Shown piece after piece: positions 1 to 9,038 of a DNA stretch of 64,000 nucleotides. Source of the DNA: Nocardiopsis endophytica. GTDB taxonomy: Bacteria; Actinomycetota; Actinomycetes; Streptosporangiales; Streptosporangiaceae. The position numbers were made by a program, and so were the translations under genes. Under the pieces are notes generated by a model. The model had not been told where the DNA came from. It was given only the letters and a program-made list of their open reading frames with translations, and did not search any database. The stretch lies in NCBI RefSeq assembly GCF_027706725.1, contig NZ_JAQFWQ010000020.1:16850-80849 (forward strand), written 5' to 3'. Position 1 is the stretch's first letter. Each line of letters starts with the position of its first letter.

Positions 1-73
1 CGTACACCAGCAGGACGACCGCCAGGATCGTCCCGACGAGACTGAACTGAGGAATGCTCTCGGACCACGGCAC
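1..73 (-). CDS. N-terminus of a small membrane protein, cut by the window edge
   Basis: Reading the minus strand from a GTG at 73, the first 24 codons stay open to the window edge. They give a short polar start followed by a strongly hydrophobic run (LVGTILAVVLLVY), which looks like a first membrane segment. Only the N-terminus is present, so no family can be named. It would be divergent from the EF-G-like gene at 259. The start is uncertain because the upstream AGGCTGAG is only a fair ribosome binding site. Confidence 0.35.
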   Translation of the reverse strand, partial: MPWSESIPQFSLVGTILAVVLLVY

Positions 74-258
74 GGGGCTCAGCCTAGGAGATGCCCGCCC
101 CTTTGCGGCACATTCCGGATCTTTCCGCCCGCCCGCGCCCGCACTCCGGCGACACCCCCGGTTCGACGCGCCGACACCCCCTTGTGATATGGGGCCGCTC
201 GGGCGACGGTGGGAAGTGTCCTGGATCACACCCAGCGGGCGAGAGAAGGTTGGGAAGC

Positions 259-2430
259 ATGGCGGACAAATCCGGACCAGCGACCACCGGCAGGGCACCC
301 GAGGCCGACCGGCCCGCGGACATCCGCAACGTCGTGCTGGTCGGCCCGAGCGGAGCGGGCAAGACGACGCTGATGGAGGCCCTGCTGCACGCCGCCGGGG
401 CCACCGACCGCCGCGGGCGGGTGGAGGAGGGCACCACCGTCGGCGACCACGACGAGGCGGCGATCCGGCAGAAGCGGTCGGTGGGGCTGAGCACCGCCCC
501 GCTGTCGGCCGGCGGCCTGAAGATCACCCTGGTGGACACCCCCGGCTACGCCGACTTCCTCGGCGAGCTGCGGGCGGGGCTGCGCGCCGCCGACGCCGCC
601 CTGTTCACCCTCTCGGCCCTCGACGGCGTGGACCCGCGCACCCGGCTGCTGTGGGAGGAGTGCGCCGCCGCCGGGATGCCGCGCGCGGTCGCCCTGACCC
701 GCGTCGACCACCCGCGCGCCGACGTGGCGGCCACCGTCGAGCAGTTCCGGCAGGAGCTCGGCGCCGGGGTGACCCCGGCCTACCTGCCCGTCTACACCGG
801 CGAGGGCGACGACCGCGTGCTGACCGGCCTGGTGGGGCTGCTGTCCCGGCGGTACTTCGACTACGGGCCCGACGCGCCGCACCCGGGCGCGACCGGCGGC
901 CCGATCCCTGAACACGTCGCCGAGCACGCCGAGGAGCTGCGCAACGGGCTCATCGAGGAGGTCATCCAGGAGAGCGAGGACGAGGTCCTCATGGAGGCCT
1001 ACATGGAGGGCGGCGAGCTCGACCCGGACCGCCTGGTCGCCTCGCTGGAGACCGCGGTGGCGCGCGGCGGGCTGCACCCGGTGCTGCCGGTCTCGCCGGT
1101 GCACGGGCCGGGCGTGGCCGAGCTGCTGGAGGAGCTGCCCCGGTCGACGCCGTCGCCCGTGGAGCGCCCCGCGCCCGAGACCGTGGACTCCTCGGGGCGG
1201 CCGGTGGAGGGGCTGGAGTGCGACCCCGACGGGCCGCTGCTGGCGCAGGTGCTCCAGACCGTCAGCGACCCCTACGTGGGCCACGTCAGCCTGGTGCGGG
1301 TGTTCTCCGGCACGCTCCACCCGGACGAGTCGGTGCACGTGTCCGGGCGCAGCCCCGAGGACCGCGACCGGCCCGACCGGGACACCGAGGAGCGGGTGGG
1401 GGCGCTGTCGGTGCCGATGGGGCGGCGGCTGCTCCCGGCCGGCAAGGCGGTGGCGGGCGACATCTGCGCGGTGGCGAAGCTGTCGGCGGCCGAGGCCGGG
1501 GACACGCTGTCGGGGCGGGACCGCCCGATGACGGTGCTGCCGTGGTCGTTCCCGGAGCCGCTGCTGCCGGTGGCGCTGCGCGCGGCCGCCAAGTCCGACG
1601 AGGACCGGCTGGCGCAGGCGGTGGCGAAGCTGTCCGCCGAGGACGCCTCGCTCAAGGTGGAGGTGAACGCCGAGACCCGGCAGATGGTGCTGTGGTGCAC
1701 CGGGGAGGCGCACCTGGACGTGGCCCTGGACCGGCTGAGGTCCCGGTACGGGGTGGAGGTGGAGACCGGCGAGGTGCGCATCCCGCTGCGGGAGACCTTC
1801 ACCGTCCCCGCGCAGGGGCTGGGGCGCAACGTCAAGCAGAGCGGCGGGCACGGCGAGTACGGCATCTGCAGGATCAGGGTCGAGCCGCTGCCGTCGGGGG
1901 CGGGCCTGGAGTTCGTCGACGAGATCGTCGGCGGGGTGGTGCCGCGCCAGTTCATCCCGTCGGTGGAGAAGGGCGTGCGGGCGCAGATGGAGAGCGGGGG
2001 GCGCACCGGGTTCCCGCTGGTGGACCTGAGGGTGACGCTCTACGACGGCAAGGCGCACTCGGTGGACTCCTCCGACATGGCGTTCCAGAAGGCGGGGCGG
2101 CTGGCGCTGCGGGACGCCGCCGAGCACGGCGACACCGCCATGCTGGAGCCGGTGGACGAGCTGTCGGTGCTGGTGGACGACGCCTACGTGGGCGCGGTGA
2201 TGAGCGACCTGGCGGCGCGGCGCGGCCGGGTGGTGGGCACCGAGCCGGTGGAGGGCGGCCGGACCCTGGTCAAGGCGGAGGTGCCGGAGCTGGAGACGGT
2301 GCGCTACGCGGTGGACCTGCGGTCGGTGGCGCACGGGACCGGTTCGTTCAGCCGCCGCTACCTGCGGCACGAGCCGCTCCCGGCGAACCTGGCCCGCAAG
2401 TTCCGCGAGGAGGCCGCGGCGGGCGGCTGA
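259..2430 (+). CDS. Elongation factor G-like translational GTPase (FusA2/EF-G2 type)
   Basis: A 723-residue translational GTPase with the full EF-G layout: G domain, domain II, then domains III-V. The P-loop GPSGAGKT lies at residues 29-36 and the G3 motif DTPGY at 93-97. The usual NKxD guanine-specificity motif is replaced by TRVD near residue 146, as in the EF-G-like paralogues of actinobacteria rather than canonical FusA. The ATG at 259 follows GAGAGAAGG at a good distance; the open frame extends upstream to 91 but that part is not EF-G-like. The substitution and the lack of neighbouring ribosomal protein genes argue against housekeeping EF-G. The specific role of this paralogue group is poorly known. 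Confidence 0.9.
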   Translation: MADKSGPATTGRAPEADRPADIRNVVLVGPSGAGKTTLMEALLHAAGATDRRGRVEEGTTVGDHDEAAIRQKRSVGLSTAPLSAGGLKITLVDTPGYADFLGELRAGLRAADAALFTLSALDGVDPRTRLLWEECAAAGMPRAVALTRVDHPRADVAATVEQFRQELGAGVTPAYLPVYTGEGDDRVLTGLVGLLSRRYFDYGPDAPHPGATGGPIPEHVAEHAEELRNGLIEEVIQESEDEVLMEAYMEGGELDPDRLVASLETAVARGGLHPVLPVSPVHGPGVAELLEELPRSTPSPVERPAPETVDSSGRPVEGLECDPDGPLLAQVLQTVSDPYVGHVSLVRVFSGTLHPDESVHVSGRSPEDRDRPDRDTEERVGALSVPMGRRLLPAGKAVAGDICAVAKLSAAEAGDTLSGRDRPMTVLPWSFPEPLLPVALRAAAKSDEDRLAQAVAKLSAEDASLKVEVNAETRQMVLWCTGEAHLDVALDRLRSRYGVEVETGEVRIPLRETFTVPAQGLGRNVKQSGGHGEYGICRIRVEPLPSGAGLEFVDEIVGGVVPRQFIPSVEKGVRAQMESGGRTGFPLVDLRVTLYDGKAHSVDSSDMAFQKAGRLALRDAAEHGDTAMLEPVDELSVLVDDAYVGAVMSDLAARRGRVVGTEPVEGGRTLVKAEVPELETVRYAVDLRSVAHGTGSFSRRYLRHEPLPANLARKFREEAAAGG

Positions 2431-3199
2431 GCACCCCGGACCGCCCCCCGGGGCCCACCCCGCCGTGGTGGGCCCCGGGGGTGTGCCCGAAGACCTTCCT
2501 GAAGACGTCGATGAAGGCGCTCGCCGACGACCAGCCGCAGGCGTGGGCCGTCGCGGTCACCGGCGCGCCCTCGGCCAGCAGCACCAGCGCCTTGTACAGC
2601 CGGGCCTGGGTGCGCCACTGCGGGAAGCTCATCCCCAGCTCGGCGCGGAACAGGCGTGACAGCGTCCGCTCCCCCGCCCCCACTCGCCGCCCCAGCTCGG
2701 CCAGGGTGCGCCCGTCGGCGGGGTCCTCGCGCAGCAGCGCGCACACCTGCTGCAGGCGCGGGTCGGACGGGGCGGGCAGGTGGAGCGGGCGCTGCGGCGA
2801 GGCCTTGAGCCGGTCGAACAGGACCCCGCGCAGGCGGGCGCGCTCCGCGGCGCCGTCGTCGGGCATCCGCGTGTAGGCCAGGATCAGCTCCCGCAGCAGC
2901 GGCTCGACGGCCAGTACCGCGGGCGTGTCGAGGCCGAGGGGGTCCTCGCCCGAGTCCAGGCCGACCAGGTGCAGCTCCACCCCGCCGTGGGCGCGGTGGG
3001 CGTGCACGGTGCCCGCGGGGACCCAGATGGCGCGGTCGGCGGGGGCGATCCAGGCGCCCGCGCCGGTGGTCACCGCCACCACCCCGCGCGCGGCGTAGGC
3101 GATCTGGTGCCCGTCGTGCCGGTGCGCGTCGATGCCGCCGCCCGGGGGCAGCAGGCGCACGCTGGTGGGCGGAACGGGCTCGTGGCGGATCTGCGGCAT
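2348..3199 (-). CDS. AraC-family transcriptional regulator with cupin sensor domain
   Basis: 283 residues. The N-terminal half is a cupin-like sensor domain (IDAHRHDGHQIAYAARG, then WVPAGTVHAHRAHG), and the C-terminal third carries two AraC helix-turn-helix motifs (LAELGRRVGAGERTLSRLFR and the segment around CGWSSASAFIDVFRKVFG). It is divergent from the MFS exporter at 3246 with only 46 bases between starts, a common arrangement in which the regulator controls the pump. Its last 27 codons overlap the 3' end of the EF-G-like gene on the other strand by 83 bases; this tail is low complexity. I chose the ATG at 3199 because the cupin begins directly after it, although the frame extends to 3493. 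Confidence 0.87.
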   Translation of the reverse strand: MPQIRHEPVPPTSVRLLPPGGGIDAHRHDGHQIAYAARGVVAVTTGAGAWIAPADRAIWVPAGTVHAHRAHGGVELHLVGLDSGEDPLGLDTPAVLAVEPLLRELILAYTRMPDDGAAERARLRGVLFDRLKASPQRPLHLPAPSDPRLQQVCALLREDPADGRTLAELGRRVGAGERTLSRLFRAELGMSFPQWRTQARLYKALVLLAEGAPVTATAHACGWSSASAFIDVFRKVFGHTPGAHHGGVGPGGRSGVLSRPPRPPRGTCGPGSPGAARAAGSGG

Positions 3200-3245
3200 C
3201 GTTCGGCAGATTATCGGAAGCCCGACAGGCGCGGCGCCGACGAGC

Positions 3246-4430
3246 ATGGGGGCCGTGTCGACGATCTCGAAGGACCGGGCCGTGCTCCTGCTGTCGGCGG
3301 GGCACGCCTGTGTGGACGTGTACCAGGGGGCGGTGGCGGCGCTGGTGCCCTTCCTCGCCGCCGAGCGGGGGTACGGGTACGCGGCGGTGTCGGGGGTGGT
3401 GCTCGCCGCGTCGCTGCTGTCGTCGGTGGCCCAGCCGCTGTTCGGCGCGCTGACCGACCGGCGTCCCGCGCCGTGGCTGCTCCCGGCGGGCACCCTGGCC
3501 GCAGGGGCGGGGATCGCGGCGGTCGGGGTGGTCGAGGGGTACTGGGCGGTGCTGGCGGCGGTGGCGCTGAGCGGTGTGGGGGTGGCGGCCTACCACCCGG
3601 AGTCGGCGCGGGTGGCGCGGATCGCGGCGCGGGGCGGGCACACGCCGATGGGGTGGTTCTCGCTGGGCGGCAACGTTGGGTTCGCGGTCGCGCCCGTACT
3701 GGTGACGGCGGTCGTCGCGGGGGCGGGCCTGGCGGGGACGCCGCTGCTCGGACTGCCCGCCGTCATCGGGGCGCTGCTGTGCGCGGCGGCGGTCCGGAGG
3801 CTGGGCGGCGCGCACGGGCGGGGCGTGGGAACCCGCGGCGCCGACGCGCCGTCCCGGCCGGACGACGTCCGCTCGTTCCTGCGGCTGGCCACCGCGGTGG
3901 GTCTGCGGTCGGTGGTCTACGTCGGGTTGAGCACGTTCATCGCGCTGTACGCCCAGGAGCGCGTCGGCGGGGGCGCGGCGGTGGGCGCGGCCGCGCTGTT
4001 CCTGCTCTACTGCGGCGGCGCGGTGGGCACGGTGGTCGGCGGGCGCCTGGCCGAGCGCCGGGACCGGGTCGCGGTGGTGCGGTGGGCCTACCTGTGCGCC
4101 ATCGTGGCGGTGGCGGGGACGGTGCTGGTGCCCGGCCCGGCGATGCTGGTCTTCGTCGCGGCGGCGTCGGGGGCGCTGTACGTGCCGTTCTCGCTGCAGG
4201 TCACGCTCGCCCAGGACTACCTGCCGAACCGGGTGGGCACGGCGGGCGGCGTCACCCTGGGCCTGGCGGTGAGCGTGGGCGGGGTGGCGAGCCCGGCGGT
4301 GGGGGCGGTGGCCGACGCCGCGTCGCTGCAGGCGGCGCTGGTGCCGCTGATCGCACTCCCCCTGCTGAGCTGGCTGGCGGTCCGGCGGTTGCGGGAACCG
4401 GCGGTGCCCGCGCGGCCCGGTTCCCGGTGA
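3246..4430 (+). CDS. MFS exporter, fosmidomycin-resistance (Fsr) type
   Basis: A 394-residue, 12-helix major facilitator protein. The opening segment LLLSAGHACVDVYQGAVAAL resembles the N-terminus of the Fsr fosmidomycin-resistance family, and the loop between helices 2 and 3 carries the shortened MFS motif GALTDRR. It probably exports small toxic compounds across the plasma membrane; the substrate cannot be told from sequence. The gene is divergent from the AraC regulator and likely under its control. Start choice is between ATG 3246 and GTG 3255; neither has a strong ribosome binding site. Confidence 0.86.
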   Translation: MGAVSTISKDRAVLLLSAGHACVDVYQGAVAALVPFLAAERGYGYAAVSGVVLAASLLSSVAQPLFGALTDRRPAPWLLPAGTLAAGAGIAAVGVVEGYWAVLAAVALSGVGVAAYHPESARVARIAARGGHTPMGWFSLGGNVGFAVAPVLVTAVVAGAGLAGTPLLGLPAVIGALLCAAAVRRLGGAHGRGVGTRGADAPSRPDDVRSFLRLATAVGLRSVVYVGLSTFIALYAQERVGGGAAVGAAALFLLYCGGAVGTVVGGRLAERRDRVAVVRWAYLCAIVAVAGTVLVPGPAMLVFVAAASGALYVPFSLQVTLAQDYLPNRVGTAGGVTLGLAVSVGGVASPAVGAVADAASLQAALVPLIALPLLSWLAVRRLREPAVPARPGSR

Positions 4431-4594
4431 GGGCTGTCCGGTCACGGCCACGACCAAAGCGGGGCGCGCTGCGTCACATCTTCATGGAGGCGCCTTCTTC
4501 CTGAGCGATCGACCCCGTAGTCCCGCGAACCGCGGACCGTCCCCGGTCCCCGGACATCCCGGCGCGGGCACCGAAGCGAAAGCCGAGGGCCAGC

Positions 4595-4684
4595 ATGTCC
4601 ATCCGCCCCGCCAACGCGCCCGACAACGAGACCCCGCGCCGGTTCCCGGGCCAGGAGGGCCCATCACGGGCCCCCAACCCGTGA
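4595..4684 (+). CDS. Possible 29-residue peptide
   Basis: An ATG frame of 29 codons (starts MSIRPANAPDNE, ends RAPNP), polar, without Cys or membrane segment. It ends 20 bases before a perfect hairpin at 4705-4732. The upstream CGAGGG is a weak ribosome binding site. The placement just before a terminator-like hairpin is the only support. The rest of the 4431-4792 gap contains nothing I can call a gene. Confidence 0.2.
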   Translation: MSIRPANAPDNETPRRFPGQEGPSRAPNP

Positions 4685-4704
4685 CCCGGAGCGCCTGAGA
4701 GCGC

Positions 4705-4732
4705 GACGGGGCGGCACCACCGCCGCCCCGTC
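4705..4732 (+). terminator. GC-rich hairpin, probable terminator
   Basis: Perfect 11-bp stem GACGGGGCGGC with a 6-base loop and its exact complement. There is no T-tract, as usual for actinobacterial terminators. It lies between the MFS gene (ends 4430) and the PPOX gene (starts 4793). Confidence 0.55.
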
Positions 4733-4792
4733 CGCGCGGCGGCCTCCGGCCCGGACCGGAATGCCCGCCGGGAGGGCGGTGTTGGCGTTCGC

Positions 4793-5263
4793 ATGAGCGA
4801 TCGACCCACCCCCCGTTCCCTCTCCGACGACGAGCTCTCCGACCTGCTCTCCGGGCAGCGGTTCGGCACGCTCGCGACCGTCAAGCGGAGCGGGCACCCG
4901 CACATGTCGACCATGGTCTACACCTGGGACCCCGAGGCACGGCTGGTGCGCTTCTCCACCACCGCCGACCGGCTGAAGGTCCGCCACATCACGGCCGATC
5001 CCCGCGCGTCGCTGCACGTGCTGGGCGGGGACGTGTGGACGTTCGCGGTCGCCGAGGGCGACGCCGAGCTGTCGGACACGACCCGGACACCGGGCGACGC
5101 CGTCGGCAGGGAGCTGCTCGCGATGGTCCCCGAAGAGGAGCGCCCCGAGGGCGAGCAGGCGTTCCTGGAACGGCTGGTGGCCGAGCGCCGCCTGGTCATC
5201 CGCCTGCCGGTGGCGCGCCTGTACGGAACGGCCCTGGACATCGGAGCCCCGATGCTCCGGTGA
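4793..5263 (+). CDS. PPOX-class F420-dependent oxidoreductase (split-barrel FDOR)
   Basis: 156 residues with the split beta-barrel fold of pyridoxamine-phosphate-oxidase-like flavin/F420 proteins. The recognisable pieces are FGTLATVKRSGHPHMSTMVY near the N-terminus, the following strand with VRFSTTADRLKVRHI, and RASLHVLG. In this family the KVRxI region contacts the cofactor phosphate. Proteins of this size in actinobacteria usually bind F420 and reduce small electrophiles or tetrapyrroles; the substrate here is unknown. It sits alone, behind a hairpin, with ATG at 4793. Confidence 0.87.
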   Translation: MSDRPTPRSLSDDELSDLLSGQRFGTLATVKRSGHPHMSTMVYTWDPEARLVRFSTTADRLKVRHITADPRASLHVLGGDVWTFAVAEGDAELSDTTRTPGDAVGRELLAMVPEEERPEGEQAFLERLVAERRLVIRLPVARLYGTALDIGAPMLR

Positions 5264-5358
5264 CCCCCGTAGCCCTCCCCCACGGCGACCGGGCTCTCCT
5301 CTGAGCGCCGGTGCGGCGGTCGTTGTCACAGCCCTGAGCTCACCGGTGTCTTGTGGGT

Positions 5359-6096
5359 ATGGAGAAGATTCTCATCACCGGCGGTACGGGGACGCTCGGT
5401 AAGGCGGTCGTTCGGCGGGTCCTCGAAGGCGGGCGGGAGGTGCGGGTCCTGAGCCGGCGGCCGGGGTCCTCCGGGGAGGCGGAGAGGGTCGTCGGCGACC
5501 TGCGGACCGGCGACGGGGTCGCCGAGGCCGTGTCCGGTGTCGACACCATCGTCCACTGCGCCACCACGCTCGGCCGTGACGACGTGCGCACCACCCGGCT
5601 CCTGGCCGAGGCCGCCCGGGACGGGGGCGCCAAGCCGCACCTGATCTACATCTCGATCGCGGGCATCGACACGATCCCCCTGTCCTACTACCGCACCAAA
5701 CTCGCGACCGAGCACGTGGTGAAGAACTCCGGCCTGCCCTGGACCATCCTGCGCACCACCCAGTTCCACGACCTGATCGCCCGCATGTTCTCCGCGCAGC
5801 GCGCGCTGCCGGTCACCGCCGTGCTCTCCGGGGTGCGCTTCCAGCCGGTCGACGTGCGGGTCGTGGCCGAGCGCATGGCCGCCCTCGCCGAGGAGGGGGA
5901 GTCCGGGCGCGTCCCCGACCTCGGCGGCCCGGAGATCCGCACCATGGCCGATCTCGCGCGCGCCTACCGCGCCCGCCCCGTCGCGCCCCTTCCGTTGTTC
6001 GGCAAGACGGTGCGCGCCTTCCGCGCCGGGGACAACCTCGTGCCCGGCAACGCCGTCGACGGCCCCACATTCGAGGAGTTCCTGGCGGGGAGGTGA
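5359..6096 (+). CDS. NmrA-like NAD(P)H-binding atypical SDR
   Basis: 245 residues. The dinucleotide-binding motif GGTGTLG is at residues 8-14, and the second half is a typical NmrA/YtfG-like domain (SYYRTKLATEHVVKNSGLPW, then TILRTTQFHD). These proteins either reduce small substrates or act as redox sensors. The open frame begins at GTG 5353, two codons earlier, but ATG 5359 gives the standard MEKILITGG start. It is convergent with the M48 protease gene, 25 bases apart. No partner gene indicates a substrate. Confidence 0.85.
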   Translation: MEKILITGGTGTLGKAVVRRVLEGGREVRVLSRRPGSSGEAERVVGDLRTGDGVAEAVSGVDTIVHCATTLGRDDVRTTRLLAEAARDGGAKPHLIYISIAGIDTIPLSYYRTKLATEHVVKNSGLPWTILRTTQFHDLIARMFSAQRALPVTAVLSGVRFQPVDVRVVAERMAALAEEGESGRVPDLGGPEIRTMADLARAYRARPVAPLPLFGKTVRAFRAGDNLVPGNAVDGPTFEEFLAGR

Positions 6097-6121
6097 CCGG
6101 CACCGGAAGGACCGCTCCCGC

Positions 6122-6931
6122 TCAGAACACCCGCCCCGGGCGGGAGCGGTCGGCCAGGGCCTGGAACCGCCACGTGTTCACCGGGTGCGTGGACAGGAAG
6201 TTCACCAGCATCACGAACAGGCCGTTGTCCGTGCCGCCCCGCGCCGCGATGGCGTGGAAGTCGACGGACCGGTACAGGTACTTGCCCGCCGCCAGCACCC
6301 GGAGGCCGTACATGCCCTCCGGGCAGAACAGGTAGGCGTGGTTGTCCGCCGTGTACTCCTGCGCGCGGCTCAGCGTCGCCCCGATGCCGGGGATCACGTT
6401 GGCCACCGAGACCCCGAACTGCCGCCAGAACGACCCGTGCCCCGCCGCGATGTGCCCGACCTCGTGGCCGATCACGAACCGCAGGGCGTCGGAGTCCGAC
6501 AGGCGGCCCCCGACCTCGAACAGGTCGCTGTGGACCGCCACGTAGCGGCGGAACCCGTGCCCGGAGGCGAAGGCGTTGATCTGCCCGTTGCCCAGGACCA
6601 CATAGGCGTCGGGCACCTTGTCCATCCCGAACGCGTGCGCCGCCTCCCGCACCATCCGGTGCGCCTCGGGGAACTGGTCCTCGGTGATCCGCACCCCGTT
6701 GACGCGCTGCTTGGCGTAGAGCTGCCCGCGCGCGAAGAACACGAACGCCGGGATCGCCAGCAGCATCAGCGGCTCGCCGGTGTCACCCCCGAGCGCACGC
6801 GTGACGGCGCCGACCACCGCCAGAACGGTCACCGAGACGCACAACCCCAGGAGCGGGTTCTCCCAGGGATGCCGTAGTTCACGGGCGCGCCGCCGGTCCC
6901 CCCACAACCACCGCTTGGCCATGTCCCCCAT
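6122..6931 (-). CDS. M48-family membrane metalloprotease (HtpX-like)
   Basis: 269 residues. Two membrane segments lie at about residues 26-45 and 54-68, followed by a cytoplasmic zinc-protease domain. The zinc motif HEVGH is at 156-160 and the third ligand glutamate lies in EYTAD (Glu192). The loop KVPDAYVVLGNGQINAFASG is characteristic of M48 enzymes, which cut damaged membrane proteins. ATG 6931 and ATG 6922 (three codons later) are both possible starts. The extension up to 7075 is not conserved-looking and would read through the terminator of the upstream gene. Confidence 0.86.
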   Translation of the reverse strand: MGDMAKRWLWGDRRRARELRHPWENPLLGLCVSVTVLAVVGAVTRALGGDTGEPLMLLAIPAFVFFARGQLYAKQRVNGVRITEDQFPEAHRMVREAAHAFGMDKVPDAYVVLGNGQINAFASGHGFRRYVAVHSDLFEVGGRLSDSDALRFVIGHEVGHIAAGHGSFWRQFGVSVANVIPGIGATLSRAQEYTADNHAYLFCPEGMYGLRVLAAGKYLYRSVDFHAIAARGGTDNGLFVMLVNFLSTHPVNTWRFQALADRSRPGRVF

Positions 6932-7000
6932 TCTGGGCGCGCGAGCCGCGCCCGCTCTGTGTCCGCGCGGATACATGGGGAATGCGCAAGGAACGCGCAA

Positions 7001-7035
7001 GGGGCGCCCCCCGGCCACGGGCCGGTAGGCGCCCC
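7001..7035 (-). terminator. Terminator of the M20 amidohydrolase gene
   Basis: Nested hairpin 6 bases after the stop at 7041. The outer stem is GGGGCGCC (7001-7008) with GGCGCCCC (7028-7035), the inner stem CCGGCC with GGCCGG. It separates this gene from the M48 gene on the same strand. Confidence 0.6.
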
Positions 7036-7040
7036 CTCTG

Positions 7041-9038
7041 TCAGAAGCGCTGCGGCGGATCCTCATGACCGCCATCGCGGACGTCGTCGCCCCGCGGGTC
7101 CCGGTACGGCTCGGGCTCGCGGTACGGCTCGCCCGAGGGCGGCGGCGCGTCGCCGAAGGGCTCGCCGCTGGGCGGCGGCGCCGACACGGCCGGGCCCGAC
7201 GGCGGCGGCGCGGCGACCGGGGGCCCCTGCGGAGGCGGGGCGGCCATCGGCGGTCCCTGGGGCGGCGGGGCCTGCGGCGGCGGGGCCCCGAACGGGTCCG
7301 CGTAGGGCTCGGCGTAAGGCTCCGCCGGAGGTGCGTAGGGGTCCGCCGGGTAGCCCTCGGGCCCCGGGGGTGCCGGGGGCGGCGGAGCCGACCCGAGGTC
7401 CCACTGCTCCTCCCCTCCGGGCGCAGGAGCAGGCGCGGGGGCGGGAGCGGGCGCAGGCCCGGGCTCGGAGGGCGCGGAATCGCCCATGGCGAGCAGCGCG
7501 TCCATGTCGGCCTGCTGGGTGGAGACCGGGGCCTCCTCCGGCGCGGCGTCGAACGGTGCGGGCTCGTACGGCGCGGGCTCGAACGGTGCCTCGAACGGCG
7601 CCGGCTCGGGTGCGGGCGGGGGCGGCGGCGCGAACGACGGCACGCCCTCGGTCGGAGCCGACTGCGGGGGCTCGGCGTACATCGGGACCTGCCCGCCGGT
7701 CGGCGCCGCCGCCGGGGCGTCGGCCTCGTTCCCCAGGTAGGTCAGGGCCGCCACGGTGAGCGAGGCCAGCCCCGAGCGCAGGGTGGGCTCCCGGTCGGGC
7801 GCGAAGAAGGGCGAGTGGTTGCTGGGCAGCGCCGACAGCTTCTCGTAAGGGGTCTGCCCCGGCGCCTGCTCCCAGACGTCGTGCGGAGTCCCGCCGATGA
7901 ACCAGAACACGTACGGCACCGGGTTCGGGTCCCCCGGCAGCCCGAACTCGCCCACGTCCTCGCTGCCGGTGAACGGCTCGGGCATCTCCAGGACGTAGTC
8001 CTCGCCGAAGTAGGCGCGGTGGGCGGCCATCACCTCGGCGGTGTGCTCGGGGTCGTTGTCGGTGAGCTCGGCCCGCAGCACGACCTCCACGTCGGGCTCG
8101 CGCGGGGCGCCGGAGGCCGCCGCCTCCGCCTTGACGATGCGCCGGATGGCCTCGTGGAGCTGCTCGGCGACCGCGTCGTTGAGCGCCCGGGTGTTGATCT
8201 CCAGGTAGGCCTCGTCCGGGATGATGTTGGCCCTGGTCCCGGCGCGCAGCACGCCGACGGTGGCCACGGCCATCTCCCCCGGGCTGATCTCCCGGGCGAC
8301 CACCGTCTGCAGCCGGGTGACGATGTTGGCCGCGATGACCACCGGGTCGACGGTGGTGTGCGGCCGGGAGGCGTGCCCGCCGACCCCGTGCACCCTCACC
8401 CGCAGCACCGCGCCCGCGGCCAGGATGACCCCGGGCCGGTGGCTGACCATCCCGGCGGGCTGCGGCCCCACGTGCTGGCCGAGCACCACGTCCGGCCGGC
8501 CGAAGCGGGTGTAGAGGCCGTCGCGGAGCATCCCGGCGGCGCCGTCCATGTGCTCCTCGGCGGGCTGGGCGACCACCATCAGGGTGCCGTGCCAGCGGTC
8601 CCGCGCCTGGGCCAGCAGGTCGGCGGCGCCGACCAGGCAGGCGGTGTGCACGTCGTGCCCGCAGGCGTGCATCACCGGCACGTCGGAGCCGTCGGTGTCG
8701 GTGCCCCGGGCGGTGCTGGCGTAGGGCAGCCCGGTCTTCTCCTCGACCGGCAGGGCGTCCATGTCGGCGCGCAGCATGACGGTGGGCCCGTCGCCGTTGC
8801 GCAGCAGCCCGACCACGCCCGTCCCGCCGACGCCGGTGTGCACCTCGTATCCGGCGGTGCGCAGCCATTCGGCGACCGCGCTGGCCGTGCGGAACTCCTG
8901 GTGGCTCAGCTCGGGGTTCTTGTGCAGGTCGACGTAGAAGCCCTCCACCGGGGGGAAGACCTCGTCGACGAGGCGCATGACGGCGCCGCCGTGCTGGGCG
9001 GCGCGGGTGGGTTCGACAGCGTGCGGCACGTATTCCAC
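7041..9038 (-). CDS. M20D amidohydrolase with a ~240-residue Pro/Ala-rich C-terminal tail
   Basis: 665 residues. Residues ~20-425 form a complete M20D amidohydrolase related to N-acyl amino acid hydrolases. Metal ligands are visible in MHACGHDVHTA, in the paired glutamates of PAEEHMDGA, in GQHVGP and in a late NHSPFF histidine; the dimerisation domain holds HASRPHTTVDPV. From ~426 to the end comes a low-complexity tail rich in Pro, Ala, Glu and Tyr, with repeats of the PAPFE/PYEPAPF type, a PAPAPAPA run and PPPQGPP/PPPSG blocks. Family members normally end near residue 400-420, so the tail is an addition. The GTG start at 9038 follows GGAAGG closely; a later ATG (MRLVDEVF) is an alternative. 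The enzyme should release free amines from N-acyl compounds. Confidence 0.88.
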   Translation of the reverse strand: MEYVPHAVEPTRAAQHGGAVMRLVDEVFPPVEGFYVDLHKNPELSHQEFRTASAVAEWLRTAGYEVHTGVGGTGVVGLLRNGDGPTVMLRADMDALPVEEKTGLPYASTARGTDTDGSDVPVMHACGHDVHTACLVGAADLLAQARDRWHGTLMVVAQPAEEHMDGAAGMLRDGLYTRFGRPDVVLGQHVGPQPAGMVSHRPGVILAAGAVLRVRVHGVGGHASRPHTTVDPVVIAANIVTRLQTVVAREISPGEMAVATVGVLRAGTRANIIPDEAYLEINTRALNDAVAEQLHEAIRRIVKAEAAASGAPREPDVEVVLRAELTDNDPEHTAEVMAAHRAYFGEDYVLEMPEPFTGSEDVGEFGLPGDPNPVPYVFWFIGGTPHDVWEQAPGQTPYEKLSALPSNHSPFFAPDREPTLRSGLASLTVAALTYLGNEADAPAAAPTGGQVPMYAEPPQSAPTEGVPSFAPPPPPAPEPAPFEAPFEPAPYEPAPFDAAPEEAPVSTQQADMDALLAMGDSAPSEPGPAPAPAPAPAPAPGGEEQWDLGSAPPPPAPPGPEGYPADPYAPPAEPYAEPYADPFGAPPPQAPPPQGPPMAAPPPQGPPVAAPPPSGPAVSAPPPSGEPFGDAPPPSGEPYREPEPYRDPRGDDVRDGGHEDPPQRF

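Noticed and set aside
226..2370. Long open frames on the antisense strand of genes (e.g. 714 residues here; also at 15039-18329 and 18158-21067)
   Set aside because: They mirror real genes, have biased Arg/Ala/Gly/His or Val/Gly composition without any domain, and result from high GC at third codon positions.
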